NCBI GenBank assembly: GCA_034509425.1
Contig: JAVTVJ010000049.1
Location: forward strand, 3,226,809 to 3,290,808
Reading direction: 5' to 3'
Length of the DNA: 64,000 nt
From: Eopsaltria australis
Taxonomy: Eukaryota > Chordata > Aves > Passeriformes > Petroicidae
Shown: positions 26,101 through 38,195 of the stretch, one piece after another
Numbering within the stretch: position 1 is the stretch's first letter
Layout of the letters: each line of letters starts with the position of its first letter
Notes under the pieces: generated by a model
Databases searched by the model: none
Told to the model about the DNA's origin: nothing
The model's input: the letters and a program-made list of their open reading frames with translations, nothing else
Translations under genes and position numbers: made by a program

Positions 26101-28029
26101 TTCCATAAAACAATAAATCTGTATCTTACCCCTCAGCATTCAAAAAGTTATTAATAACACATCTGCCCTGGGAAAATGTATGAACACTTATCATACTCAA
26201 AGGCACACTACTCAGGCAGAATGTTAGCATTTGAAACAGTCCAATAACAGTATGTGACATCGTTTTGAAAACAAAATTATCTAATTATGATAAAATTAAC
26301 TGTAAAGATTTTAAATACAAAAATACAAGTTCCAACTTTAGTTCTAGAAATTTTGCATCTGACTGTACAGGTTTCAGGTGCATCAACCAGATATTCCATA
26401 ACAGCAGCAGTACTAAAACAATAATAGGAAGAATTAGTTGTTCATCATTCTGTGACAAGTTCAGCTGTACAAGTTTCACTATATACCCTTGCTTTTTTAA
26501 GAAATTTTCCCACTCTGTAACTATTTGTAAAGCCAAGACTTCAGTGTTTCATAACATTTTTGTAAAAACAAGCCTGCCTTGCAAGCAATGTCACTGTTCC
26601 ACATAGAACTTACTGCTGCTTTATTGCATCCCTTATTCCTAGAATTCTCTTAATCTGCTGGGAATAATAATATACTCTAGACATATGAAGTCAAAATTCA
26701 GGCATGCAATTACATCAAATAAAAATGTAAATACAGAAATGTATTTAATATTAGGTAGACTGCTGACAAAATTCTGAAGTTTCCCTTTCTCCCTCTGTCC
26801 TACCCAGTTCTTTTCACTGTAACTAGGGTATTTACATCTGTGGTTATGCCTACACTTGGATTATGTTATTATAAACACTCAATAGATAAACCTCATAGTC
26901 ACCAAAACTACTGATAAAGTTTTAAAAAAGTTATAAAAGCTATAAAGTTATAAAAGTCAAGTATTACAGTTTTCATTTATCATATAACAAAGACTCATAG
27001 ATCTTGTACATAAAATCAGTGTTTCCCTGTCTTATTTCCTTGCCCCAAGGAAGAAAACAAAATAATTCTACCATTCAATGCAACAACTTATCAGTGTAAT
27101 AAATAGAATTAGCTGTCTAATTCCAACTAAAATTAATTCAACAGATGAAAAAAAAATTCTACCAAAGAGCTGATTTTGGTTACAGATAAAATGCTACCTA
27201 CATATGAAAGATGGAAGTTTCTTAGCAAAATATAGTATTGGAATTTTTTTATTGCTGTTACTACAAATACTATAAACTGAGACTAAACAACAAAACCTGT
27301 GGAAAGTACCACGCTTCAAAAAAAACTTCTTTTCCATCACAAAAACTCTATATTGAGAGTCAGCAGCCAACAGCACAATAATAGCATCATATTCTTTGAA
27401 CTGTGCATTTTTTTTTTAATTTAAATAGCTACAATGTAGTACTTATAATCCAGGGGAGAGGTAGAGAAAAATCACCATTGATTCTCTATCCATTCAACAA
27501 TAAGCAATCGGACCCAGGAGTTGAGTCACGCAGATTAGCATTAAAATACGAGTCAATTATTACTAGCTGTACTACAGCAATCTGAATGGACAATACTCCG
27601 AAACAAATTCATGCACAGTTAACCAGAGCATGGAGGCCAACAGATGGCTGAATAAAAAGAGCCAAGGATTCCTGTTTATTTCAATTAGTGATGCAATTCA
27701 CTCTTACCTTGTACACCCTTTGGATATATGTACTATTCCAGCATGACAACAAAAACCAACAAATACATGAGTACAGAAGAGAAGAGCTCTATGTCCACAG
27801 CATGTACATTTTTTCCCCACCAAAGCAGGACTTCGTGTTCAGAAAATGGGATAATCAGTTGTGATGGAATAGGGACACATTTGAAGCATTCTGTAATTAT
27901 GTCCTGTTCCTGGAAAATGCCAGATCTTTTGGACCAGTTATAAAAGGCTTGGAGCTTGATACATTGCTCTCTCAATGGAATGACAACAGGATATTAGATA
28001 CAATGAAGTTTTCTAAGTAGAAAGTCTCA
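20176..28029. other. Longest unassigned non-coding interval
   Basis: Nearly 8 kb without a recognisable element, which is long even for a bird genome. It contains A-rich patches around 22570-22680 and 23765-23775 and many short frames without motifs. A minus-strand open frame at 26129-26260 with a hydrophobic start and a splice-donor-like end is described among the findings. Very old repeats could be present but are beyond recognition by eye. Confidence 0.45.
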
Positions 28030-28700
28030 GCTCTCAGGTGTCCACAGAGAGAGCCCAGGGGAGTACTCTGCCTTTGACCGAATTTCTGTAAGAAGGAAGA
28101 TTTCAGTGTTGCTGGGTCCAAATGTAAGAGCTCAAGACAGCTTTGTGTTAGCAACTGCCTTCATGGACTGATAGCACTGACCACTGATGATGTGCTCAGA
28201 GAGATCAGACGGGCAATGAGGGAAGGAAATACAATTGTAATGGCAGACACCCATGAGTATCAGGAAAGCATCACACTGGGACACAAAACAGAGAAGAAAC
28301 TTCTAGCACGACAATAATCATTTCATGGAGGGCTGGTTAGGGAAACCATTAGAGACACAGTCCCAGAGTGTGTGCAGGATCTTGTTCAATTTTTTCTATT
28401 GAAAGGCACACTAATAATGCATTCAGACTCAATATCCCTACAGGAGTTACAAAAGTCAAAAAGATCCACCACAGCTGTACGTGACTTCCAAAAGGAAAAT
28501 GACAGAGAAATGAGATAGCCTATTAAAAAAGAAGATAAAATAGAACTGCTAAAAGAATTAAATCCCAGAGACAATAATGTCCCTCCCTGAAAGAGGACCA
28601 CATTGAAAACAGTGCCAGCAGACATCACCTCTTAAGAAAGGCTTGATAAAAGTTAAAAGGAAACTGGTATGGAGAAACAGGCTAAGAGTAGCTTTCAGAA
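28030..28700 (+). pseudogene. Ancient amniote-type CR1, internal ORF2 segment
   Basis: This segment is not from the avian 3'-end CR1 group but resembles the internal ORF2 region of older CR1 elements seen in turtles and other amniotes. It lies between the endonuclease and reverse-transcriptase domains. Colinear anchors are ACAATAATCATTTCATGGA, CAGGATCTTGTTCAA, CAATATCCCTACAGG, AGATCCACCACAGC, GACTTCCAAAAGG and ATGACAGAGAAATGAG, in the same order as in that family. The frame reads approximately as NDREM, then a stop, then PIKK and LLKELN. Both ends fade into unrecognisable sequence, so the limits are loose, and neither a 5' end nor a 3' end is present. The divergence suggests an insertion that predates modern birds. 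Confidence 0.68.
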
Positions 28701-29911
28701 ACAACAAAACAACAACAAAAACTTAATTCACTGAAAAGATAAGGTTAATCCCAGATTAAGGTAAAAAAAATCATACACCTTGGTGAATTAAATAAATAAA
28801 AACAGGTAAAGAAGAAAGTCTGAGTAGTAACTCAGAAATCAAAAGTATACACTAAATGCAACCCCATCCAGAGCTAGGCAGAGCTTTTTCTGTTAGAACC
28901 ATATTGCTCGCTATTTTATCACATTCCTAAATGTTGCCTCTGAAAACACAGTAGCTTCTGGTGATTTTACTCTCAAAAACATTTGTCAGCTAAAATTCAC
29001 ACAGCACCTTGCTTTGCTGAAACAGAATTTGAAAAGTAAGAATGGTTGGCAAAGACCTTAGTTCTAAAATCTAATGAAGAAATATGGGTAGCTGTAAAAC
29101 TGCATTTATGCAGAAGGTAAAAACAGTGACAAACTGTCTCAATGCTAGGGGTGGAAATTTTTGTTTATTTGTTTTAAGGAAAAGCAAATGCAAAATTGCT
29201 TACATTGGTGTATTCCTTCAAAGACTATTCTGCTTGACAAATGAACATTCATGTCAGCCTAGTGTGGTTGCCAGCTTTCTAGTAATTTTGTCATGCCTTT
29301 CTATTCCTGTTGCAACAAAAGCTGCTAAAACTTTACATCTAAGGGCATAACTTAAATCACACGCCTATCTTACCCTTACAGTCATGTGGATGTTTACTGT
29401 CAGATAATGTCTCCTGTAGTCAGCTATATTTTTATTATTTTCATAGTTACACTTTTCTAATCTGCATTTTTATATAAAAATAACAGTGTTGACCTATACA
29501 AAGTGAGGGTTTACTGAATAAATGCTATAAATGGATATATAAATGGAAATAGACAGCCATGCTATGATGTAACCGTGTTCTATTTTTCAACATCTGAATT
29601 CCCTCTCTCCTACCAGAAGTAAGATATGCCAGCAAGGACAGTAGAAATCCTGACGCAGATGCAATCCTGCTGTTCTTAACATGTCTGTGACAAACAAGTT
29701 GCTGCTTTCTAAGTGTACGATGAAGTACATTTTCTGTGCAGTTCCTTTATTCGGTTCAGGTTTCCCCTACAAGTCAGTGACAGAGTCAAGAATGGTGACA
29801 AATAATGAAGAAACAAATGTAAGGCAATTACCGTATATACACATAGGAGTATCTCCCATTGCCATACAGGTTTTGTGTCTGGATATGAGCAACAAAAAGA
29901 AATAACTATCA

Positions 29912-30103
29912 GAGGAAAAAACCCCAACAACAAGAAAAACACAGAAACAACCAACCAAAACTCCCAAAATGAGCACTTCACATAAACAACCAAATTACTT
30001 GGGATTCCAGAAGAAAACAAAAACAAAACGAAGCAAACCAATCAACCAACAAGCAAAAAAACCAACCAAATAAAAAAAATCCCAACAAACAAACAAACCC
30101 CCA
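29912..30103. repeat. A/C-rich low-complexity patch
   Basis: About 190 bp dominated by AACAAAC, AACCAACC and CAAAACG-like words and very poor in T on this strand. It reads as decayed (CAAA)n/(CAAC)n simple sequence. The hydrophobic open frames on the opposite strand are products of this bias. Confidence 0.75.
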
Positions 30104-33100
30104 ATTTCAAGACCAGTACTAATACTCATATCTTGTATTGGGATATTTTAAAAATGCTACAGGTACAATTCAGTTTTTTCCCCTCCATGCAGGCATTATG
30201 GCCGAGACAATATATTCTACATTCACTCTTCCCTAGAAGAAACATGGTGAGGATTCTTCCAGCTCAACTGATTCTGCTTGATCAGGACAAGCTCACTACA
30301 AAAATCTCAGGAAAGATTTTCAGACAGTTTTTAAAGTAAAGCCTAGCATTATTTTCACTCCCCAGAAGAGCTATTTCTCTGCCAGCACTGTTCTTTACCA
30401 GTCCTTGCGTTCAGCTCCCACAGTAACTCAAAGAAAAACTGTGCATTTACAGGCACATTTGTTTTGTTTTGCTCTAAGAACTTCTAGAGTAAAAAGATTT
30501 TGCAATTATCTCAAACCTTAAATTCATAATATACTCTAACTACCATGATTTCTGATCAACGAATTTAAAAAAAAAAATCAGTACACGTGAAAGAGATGAT
30601 AAAAAGATTTGGATCACAGCAACAAAGCCAGCTGATCCAATGCAAGAGCCTGAGGCACAAGAGAGAGGTCTCATGAGCACTGGTGCTTCAGTGCCCCAAA
30701 GTGAAGTGGAGAAAGAAAATGGGCAGGGGGCTGGTTACAGTGAAGAGGCATTTAGCATGTAGCTCCTTATCTATCTTTTAATCCATTAGTCATCAAATTT
30801 CCATTCAGGTTTAGTGTTCAGAAAAGCATAAAGCAGGCATAACCATACAGGTGAGCTTAATAATGCCGCCAGAGTAAGCATGCAAGAAAACTTGGTATTT
30901 CAAGGAATGAGTTCAAGGTTAAAAGCTTTGCTACATACTCGTTATTTTGTCTCTCTCATTTATCCATCAATATAATAAAATATTACACAGTATGTACTCA
31001 CAGAGGAAAAACCACATTCCCAAAAGCTATGCTACAGCTTGAGAGAGGATATTAAAATGAACACCTCACAACACTCTCTGGGGAACAGCATGGGAAGATA
31101 TACGCTGTCTGAGAACAATCTTACAAATCAATTCTTTCAAAGTAAAAATAATCTTCACACAGGTAATTTTCATGTCAGGACTTAAGGGAAAGCAGGTAAG
31201 AAGAACAAGTCCTACATGCAGTAGGGTTTTTTTGGTTTTAAATAAAGTGTATTAAATAGGAAAAATTATGCCATTAGTGTAACTTAACAGCTTCAGTACC
31301 AAGTTCTCAAAACAAGCATTTGGGAAGGAAAAAGAACAGCAATAATAGAAGATTATTGATCTCCTCTATGAAACAACTTTGTCAAACTGAGAAAATACAT
31401 TTAAGTATTATACTTTAGTGGAAGGATTTACTATAACTTAAAGTGGATGTAGTAAAACACTTACTACATTTCTTTGTTTATTTCAACCCAAGTCATGTGC
31501 CAAGTAGCACTGGCAGCATAAATTATAGTAGAGCAGCATGGTTAGCTACCCATGTAATCCGAGTTTATTCCCTGTGCTTAAACTGTCTCTTAAAGGCAGT
31601 CATTCCATAAACATGTAGCATCGTAAGCTCAGAAACACTGACAGCTCTGCACATACAAGCTCATAATGACTTGCCTTACATCTCTTCATGAATTTCGGTG
31701 AAATTCAGTAACACAAACTCCTAACAGCTAATAAAAAGCTTCTCAGCAAAGAGCTGAAATAAAACATAATTAAATGCAAAAAGAAAATCAATTATAAAGT
31801 CTAATTACTAGGTGTCTGTCAAAATATATTTCATCTAATTAACCGCACATACTCAAAACTTGTATCTTCTCACTGTCTGTTGTGGCACTACAACAAATTA
31901 TACTATAATGCCACTGAATCACTGCCCTAGAAAAACAAGTAATATGTTTTATAAAGAGGAAAGGTTTGAAGAGTACATTTTTGTTTTACCAGCTGATAGT
32001 AAGTGAGCCTTCAGAGAAACTTTCAGCACATATGCCCTGTATCAGAAAGAGAGAACAAATGACAGTATCTCATAAGAAGAAAAGTGTAAATGGTTAATTT
32101 ACAAACATTTAAGGCTACATAGGAATAGAAAATAATAATTAAAGTTTCTGAGGAAGGTAATTGGGAAGTTTACACTAGAATTTCAATCTTTTATAACAAA
32201 AGTACTCCAACTGGCATCTGCTCTGAAGGCATCTTCTTTGTCCAGAAGAGGTGTCAAACACAGGCTTGTTTCACAAGTATTCTGGCAATGAAAGTTGTAC
32301 TTATGGTACAAAATCAACTACTAAAATGTCTTTTTAGTTTTCCCCCTCCACTGAGAGCTAAATGCTTCAATGATCCACAACAGAAAAAGCTCTTTCATTT
32401 CAATAATTACAGTGCAAATACATATGGGTTACCTAATTATCCTATTGTGACCATCATAAAAGAGCCTCCCTCAGAAATAGGGCTGAAAAGTTGAAAAGCT
32501 GTATAGATTACTATCTCTTTACTCGAGTTTTCACAGGTTTAAAATTTAAGCTTGAAAACAAGATCCTGACCTATATGATAACTGCTAAATTTCAGGTCAG
32601 CTGTGAGTTTAACACTTTTTAATGGAAGAGAACATGAGAACATAATGCTAACTCAAGGGCTGCTGACCAAGTCTGGAAAGATTTTACAGACTTCCTATTT
32701 CTGAAATGATAAAATAATTTCAGCACAATTCTTAATTCACTAACCTCACTGTATTTACAAGGTCAAGAGGGACAGGAGTGCTTTTAAATCTTATTTTCTA
32801 CAAATTTAGACACTTTCCTCATGAGTGGAGAGAGTTGCTTTATGTGCCCATGAATCCATACTGTTGAATAGGGGCAACCAGTCCCATTTTTAAAACTACT
32901 AGAACACTGAAGACACTACCCTCACTTCATACAACAACTTGGCAGGACAATTTGTCTGGCTTACAAGAGAATGTTTAACTGCCTTCTGAACTTGAGAAGA
33001 CGAAGTCCCTGTTAATCACATCCTTCACGTCCTAGCAGACTATGTTACTCATCAGGCTTCTGGAAATGGTAAGAGTTTAAAAAAAATTTTTTTTTAAAGG

Positions 33101-33158
33101 GAAATTGAGGCAGAAAAACAAGAACATGGGTATCTAGACTTATGAGTTGCCCTGAAGA

Positions 33159-33189
33159 TTAGTGAGCTCTTTGGGACAGAGCTCACTAA
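33159..33189. repeat. Perfect 12-bp hairpin (first of a pair)
   Basis: TTAGTGAGCTCT (33159-33170) is followed by a 7-nt loop and the exact reverse complement AGAGCTCACTAA (33178-33189). The arm is too short for a typical microRNA precursor. Confidence 0.8.
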
Positions 33190-33294
33190 GAAATACTTGC
33201 CCAAGACTGAGTTTGGGTTTCTCTGAAACACAATAAACCATATCAGAACCTACAGATAGGAATCAGGGTCTTTAGCTTCATCCCAACAGTAAAT

Positions 33295-33326
33295 ATTGTT
33301 TTAAGCAGACCCAAGCTTAAAACAAT
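33295..33326. repeat. Perfect 12-bp hairpin (second of a pair)
   Basis: ATTGTTTTAAGC (33295-33306), an 8-nt loop, and GCTTAAAACAAT (33315-33326) form a perfect stem only about 105 bp from the previous hairpin. The sequences of the two hairpins are unrelated. Confidence 0.8.
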
Positions 33327-33479
33327 GTCTGGAAAAAAGCAGCAACAACTATTCTCCTGTACATTCAAAAGATTACCTCAATGGGTCTCATCAAAGTCAT
33401 ATTCATGATATTAATGTCAAAATTATACTTTTGCTCTTGCTGGTCTCTTACATCCTTTCTAAACACTGTATAACACCTT

Positions 33480-34288
33480 ACAGATCTACCTGGACTGTAT
33501 CCTTAGCAAATCTGCAGATGACACTGAAGCAGAAGAAATGGCTGATTTAAACAGCAGAACTTCAACTGAGAGAAAGCTCAGCAAACTTAGGACTGAGCAC
33601 CATGTACCTCATGAAGTTCAACACAGACAAGTACACAGTTTTACACCTTCAGCAGTGTAATGCAGTGCAGACCAGCAGTCCACGTCTCAACATTTACAGG
33701 GGACACCAAGTTAAACAGCAGCCAGCAGTGCCCTCTTGTCATGAATGAGGCAAACTGCACTCATTAAACAGGGCCCAAAGAACAATTTATTGCCATCTCA
33801 CACTTTGCAGTGATGAGACTGGCATCCTACAGAGCCAGTTGGGCAGTCTCACAAGAGCACTGTGGAGAGGTCCAGCAGAGGACTGTCACAAGGGTCAGGG
33901 GACACGTGAGGAGAGGTTGAGGATGCTGATCTTGTGCAGTCTGATGAATGGCAGGCTAGAGGGGCGAGACGATGGGAAGCTGAACCACAAAGACAAGGAA
34001 GCCAAATTCTTAGTAGTGGTAGACAGCTGAGCAAGGGAAAACAGCCACAAACTGACATTTGAGAACTTCAGGCTGAACAGTAGCCAGTCAACATTTCCCT
34101 AGAAAAGTAATGCAGCTCTTGATTTGTTGTCCATGGAAGTTATGGAATCTCCACATCCTTAAAAGTGTGCAAAACTGGAGTCCTGAGAGACCTGACCTAG
34201 GGATGGCCACAGCTCAGTTCTGCCCAAAGTTTAGGCTGGAAAACTCCTGAAGTCTTTTCCAACAGACTTGGATTTCCTATGATTCAAT
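33480..34288 (+). pseudogene. Old CR1 LINE, ORF2 C-terminal half
   Basis: This is a decayed CR1 copy. Anchors in order: TGGACTGTATCCTTAGCAAA, then CTGCAGATGACACTGAAG, which reads SADDTE and so still carries an ADD in place of the usual F/YADD catalytic box. CATGAAGTTCAACACAGACA, AGAGGTTGAGGATGCTGATC and GTGCAAAACTGGAGTCCTGA follow, and the copy ends with TTTTCCAACAGACTTGG and CCTATGATTCAA. Multiple indels break the frame, and it is internally shorter than the family. It is inactive. Confidence 0.82.
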
Positions 34289-37200
34289 ACATGCTTAGCT
34301 GAGAACCACTTTTACGGATGCTTCCTTCTCAGTTCAGGTTTCTCCCTCCTCATTACCACAGTCTGTATGATCACACTGATGTCTTTTTACCTTGATCCAT
34401 ATTCTCCTCTAAGAACAAGCAACATTGAGAAGAAGGTGGCATTAGAATGACTGGAGTACAATGTACCCATGAATGATACGATCTTAGGAGGAAAACCAAA
34501 AGGTTTGAAGACACAGTCCTTTCCTTGGGAGATATTTTTCCTGTAAACACCACATCTCTCTGGTGTAAATGCAAAACAGATTTAATTTAATGCCACATGC
34601 TTTACTGAGTAAATGAAACCACACTAAGAATATGAGAATGTACGAGGTTGCAACAAATAACCGAACCAATTTTTGACCACTTCTTTCTTTTTATGTAAAT
34701 ATTGTCATCCTGTCTTTGTTCATTCTTACCTATCTGCATTTATCAATTTGTCTGTCATTTAGTTTGCAAAGTTTCCAGGCAGAAAACACTTAGTTCATGA
34801 TTTATTTTTGTTGTTGCTGGTGCTGCTTTAGGTTGGTTTCCTACACCTTTCTTTTTTTAACGTCTTGGCATCACAAAAGCTGATAAGCCTCAGAAGAAAT
34901 TAAATTCAAAACCCCAAAACGAAATGCCAGTGACAAAAAAAATTCACATTTGGGTTAAAAAGGCAGGATGTAGACAAAGAAAAATCCTCAGTAAATTGGC
35001 TTCACATTTATGCAGTCTTTAGCCCTTTATTCTAGACCAAAGGCTGTTCCCTAATATTGAGAATTTATCAAGAAATATGCTCATAGTAAGGCAGTCACAT
35101 GATAAAGCTGTAGAGAGACATAAAAGCTTGTCTATTCTGCAGAAAGAGCTGTCATTAGATAAGCAAAGAAAAATAGCACAAAGAATTATAACTTTGCTTG
35201 TACCAATTTCTTCAGAATCTTTTATAATCCATTACACTGAAAGACATTATTAAAGCTGCAGTTACATCTCCTGGTTTGGGAAAAATGCTTACAGCAGGAA
35301 AAAACTTGCAAAGCAATGAAGCGATAAATAATTGGACTTATAAAAAAGGCAGAGGATCTGAATAAAACAACCTGTATAAATTTAATTAATTGCAAGCTAG
35401 TACAAAAAAGATTGGCAAGGAAAATCAGAGTTTCCTTTTGTCAAAGAAAATCTGAGTTTCCTTTTGTTAAAGAAGGAGACACTTCATAATTAGTTAAATT
35501 ATGGAGCAAGAAAATGGCTCCAACATCGTATTGTCCAAATGCCTCACTGCAGTACAAAAGGCACGCATTGCACCCCATTATGTGGCTCACCTCTGTTACT
35601 CTAAAATTAATTTTAGCTATCTCAGTAAAGAGATTTACTTGTGTCCATTTAATTTTCTCTCTGGTAGAAACAACTTCTATTGCAGCAATGAACAGAATGA
35701 AGCATTTTTGAGAGAATAAACATTCTATAAGCAGAAAAATACCAGTAATGTTAATTGTGAGGTAAGCTGAAAAATGCAGACTTACTTGTGGATTGTGAAG
35801 GGAAGGACAATAAGAGTACTGAATCCCTACCAAAAGTATTCTCTGGGAATGTATTCTGAAAAGCATGTATTAAGAAGAAAGACTTAAAAACAATCAGGAA
35901 AGTGATTAAACTCCAATTTAAAGTTTAGTCTTTAGAACAAAGAAAACAAAAACTTTTCTGAGAAAAAGTTTAGCAGTAGCTTCCATTTCTGTCAAATAAT
36001 TCACAAAATGCTAACAGAAAAAAAAAATTGGCAACTGCTCTTCCCGACTGCTGATGCCCCCATCTACAATGTTACTATCAAAACGTACATTTCTTAAGGC
36101 TCTTATCTCATCTCCCACCTTCACTAGGTAACGACAAAGCAGGGTGACAAAGCGGCATTGCCCTTCAGGATGAGCAGAGCTCATCTGCAAACCTGGTGCT
36201 CGAACAGAATGAAAAAATTCCTCCAAATAAATAAATAGCTTTATCAGTAACATCAGGGATTTTGCTCTATGAAGATCAAAGAATACATTTCACATAATTT
36301 AGTCATTCAATCACCAACTTTAGGACAATGCACAGAACTGCACGAGTATCAGCAACAAGTCTGAGGGTGCCAGAGGACGAACAACAATGGAAAACAATTA
36401 ACGTATCGATTTAAGAATGAATTTGCACAAATCAGATTTAAGTTTTGTCCATACATAACTCCTGAAGTTCCTCCTGCTCCTCATATATAGAAGAAAAAGT
36501 AAATTTGTCAGTGTCTTGAATAATCACTGTTTCAACCGCAGTTAATTTTTTTTAATTATTTGAAATTCCCTGATTATCTTCTAGTAACAGCATTGAGAAT
36601 AAAGCACTTACAAATCACACTAAAAATTAAGTTTTTAGATTTGAAAGATCCCTAGTCTGGACTGCATCCCACTGTAATGAAGCAAAAGCAAACTAAAATA
36701 TGGGGTGACTCTGAACATATGTGCTTGACCTACACACACACAATAGCTGTCAGCTGAATAATTGTACTCAGGACACAGCAATGCAAAGGAAGAAGCGTTT
36801 GCAAAAATACAATATTCTTTTTCTTCTGTCAGGAAAGTAATGCACATTTTTTGTATTCTCTTTAAAAACAAAAACACCTGTGCTACATGCAATTTTGATT
36901 ATGTGAATATCTCTCGTACTCTAATCATAGAATAGATTGGGCATATAAATTAAAATTGACAATTACAAATAGCAGAGAGGTCTCATAGGATTGCCATCCC
37001 TTATCAAGCCCATTTCTGGATGGAAAGAAGCTGTCTGTTTTGCAGGGAAGCTGCCAGCTGACCAACAGCCACAAGAGATTCAGACCTTACACTTCTGGAA
37101 CAGAAGAAGTCGCTGACCAGCACAAGTCCCTGTGTTTCAAGAGAGAAGAGCAAATCCAAAATGACAGAATGCAGCCTCACAGGGATTACATGAACTTGGC

Positions 37201-38195
37201 CAGTACGTTCAATTAGAAGTTTTTATAAACTGGAATTGCTATTATAGCTCAATATTTGCAAAAGTGTTATGAAGTTCCTCCCAGGAAAGGAAGGTTGTTT
37301 GATTTAACAACTGTGTATTCACAACTTTAGCACTTAATCTGCTCAGAGACAAGATATCACCCAAGTGCATGAGGCAAAATACAAGATTATGGTAAATAAA
37401 ACCAGCTGGAACTCCATAACTTAATTAAAAGATCTTCATTTCACTCTTGAATAAACACCGTCGCCATCTTTTCTTCAAATATTGTATCCCTTGTTTACTT
37501 GTCTCATAGTACCAAATACATTTTGAAAATTCCTTATAATGATATCCATGAAAGTCAGGATAATGTATGACTCCCTACAGTTTTAAAGAGAAAAAAAATA
37601 AAATAATCCACCTAAGACTAATGTTATAATGTTCATGTTCCAAAGAATTTTTAAAGGAGTAAGTCAAAACATTACTCTACAATCTGCTGCATGATAATAA
37701 GAGCAATAAATTACATGCATTACCATAAAAACATAATCTTGTCACAATTGTGTTTTATAATGGAGTCCAATTTTCTCCAAATTGAGATGCTCTGCTGACT
37801 AAATTGAAGTTTAAATCAGATGACAGATGATTTCTGACACACGTGCACAATAAGAGAGAGTATGCCACCCACAATTTTCATGTTTGAAACGTAACAAACA
37901 GCTTGGTGAATATGAATCAAGAAACATTCTTCACCAAAAAAAAATAGAAAATGTGATTAGAGAGATTATAATGTGCTATTCCTGCCAGCCAAAGATTGCC
38001 ACCTTCTCAAAACCGAGGGCTGAGATAATCATATTATGCAGAACTTACTAGAAACGCTAGCAGCAGCAAGACTTCTCAACATTCTAGAAACTGAAGTACA
38101 ATCTACTGATCTTCCAGCACACATTTTTATGGGGAAAGATGATACTTCATGTTTTCCTTCTCTTCCCAAAATACATCATTCTATCAGAAAACTGT
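34289..38195. other. Unassigned AT-rich non-coding DNA
   Basis: Holds a two-copy 26-bp tandem duplication (35421-35472). It also holds a segment with more CpG than its neighbours and an ATG-initiated 80-codon minus-strand frame (36011-36253; see findings). No mobile element was recognised. A less AT-rich stretch near 37020-37200 is unidentified. Confidence 0.5.
35421..35472. repeat. Two-copy 26-bp tandem duplication
   Basis: Unit 35421-35446 (AAAATCAGAGTTTCC...) is followed directly by 35447-35472 (AAAATCTGAGTTTCC...). The units differ at two positions. This is a small local duplication that has begun to diverge. Confidence 0.85.

Larger units (their letters stand above)
28701..33479. other. 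Unassigned AT-rich non-coding DNA
   Basis: Contains an A/C-rich low-complexity patch (29912-30103), a plus-strand open frame of unusual composition at 30556-30762 (see findings) and two perfect hairpins at 33159-33189 and 33295-33326. No mobile element or RNA gene was recognised. Confidence 0.5.

Noticed and set aside
27740..28029. Possible 5' extension of the ancient CR1 at 28.0 kb
   Set aside because: No stretch could be matched in order to CR1 sequence I know, so the element call was stopped at about 28030.
29709..30041. Minus-strand hydrophobic frames of 69 and 110 codons
   Set aside because: They are products of the A/C-rich low-complexity patch read on the opposite strand.
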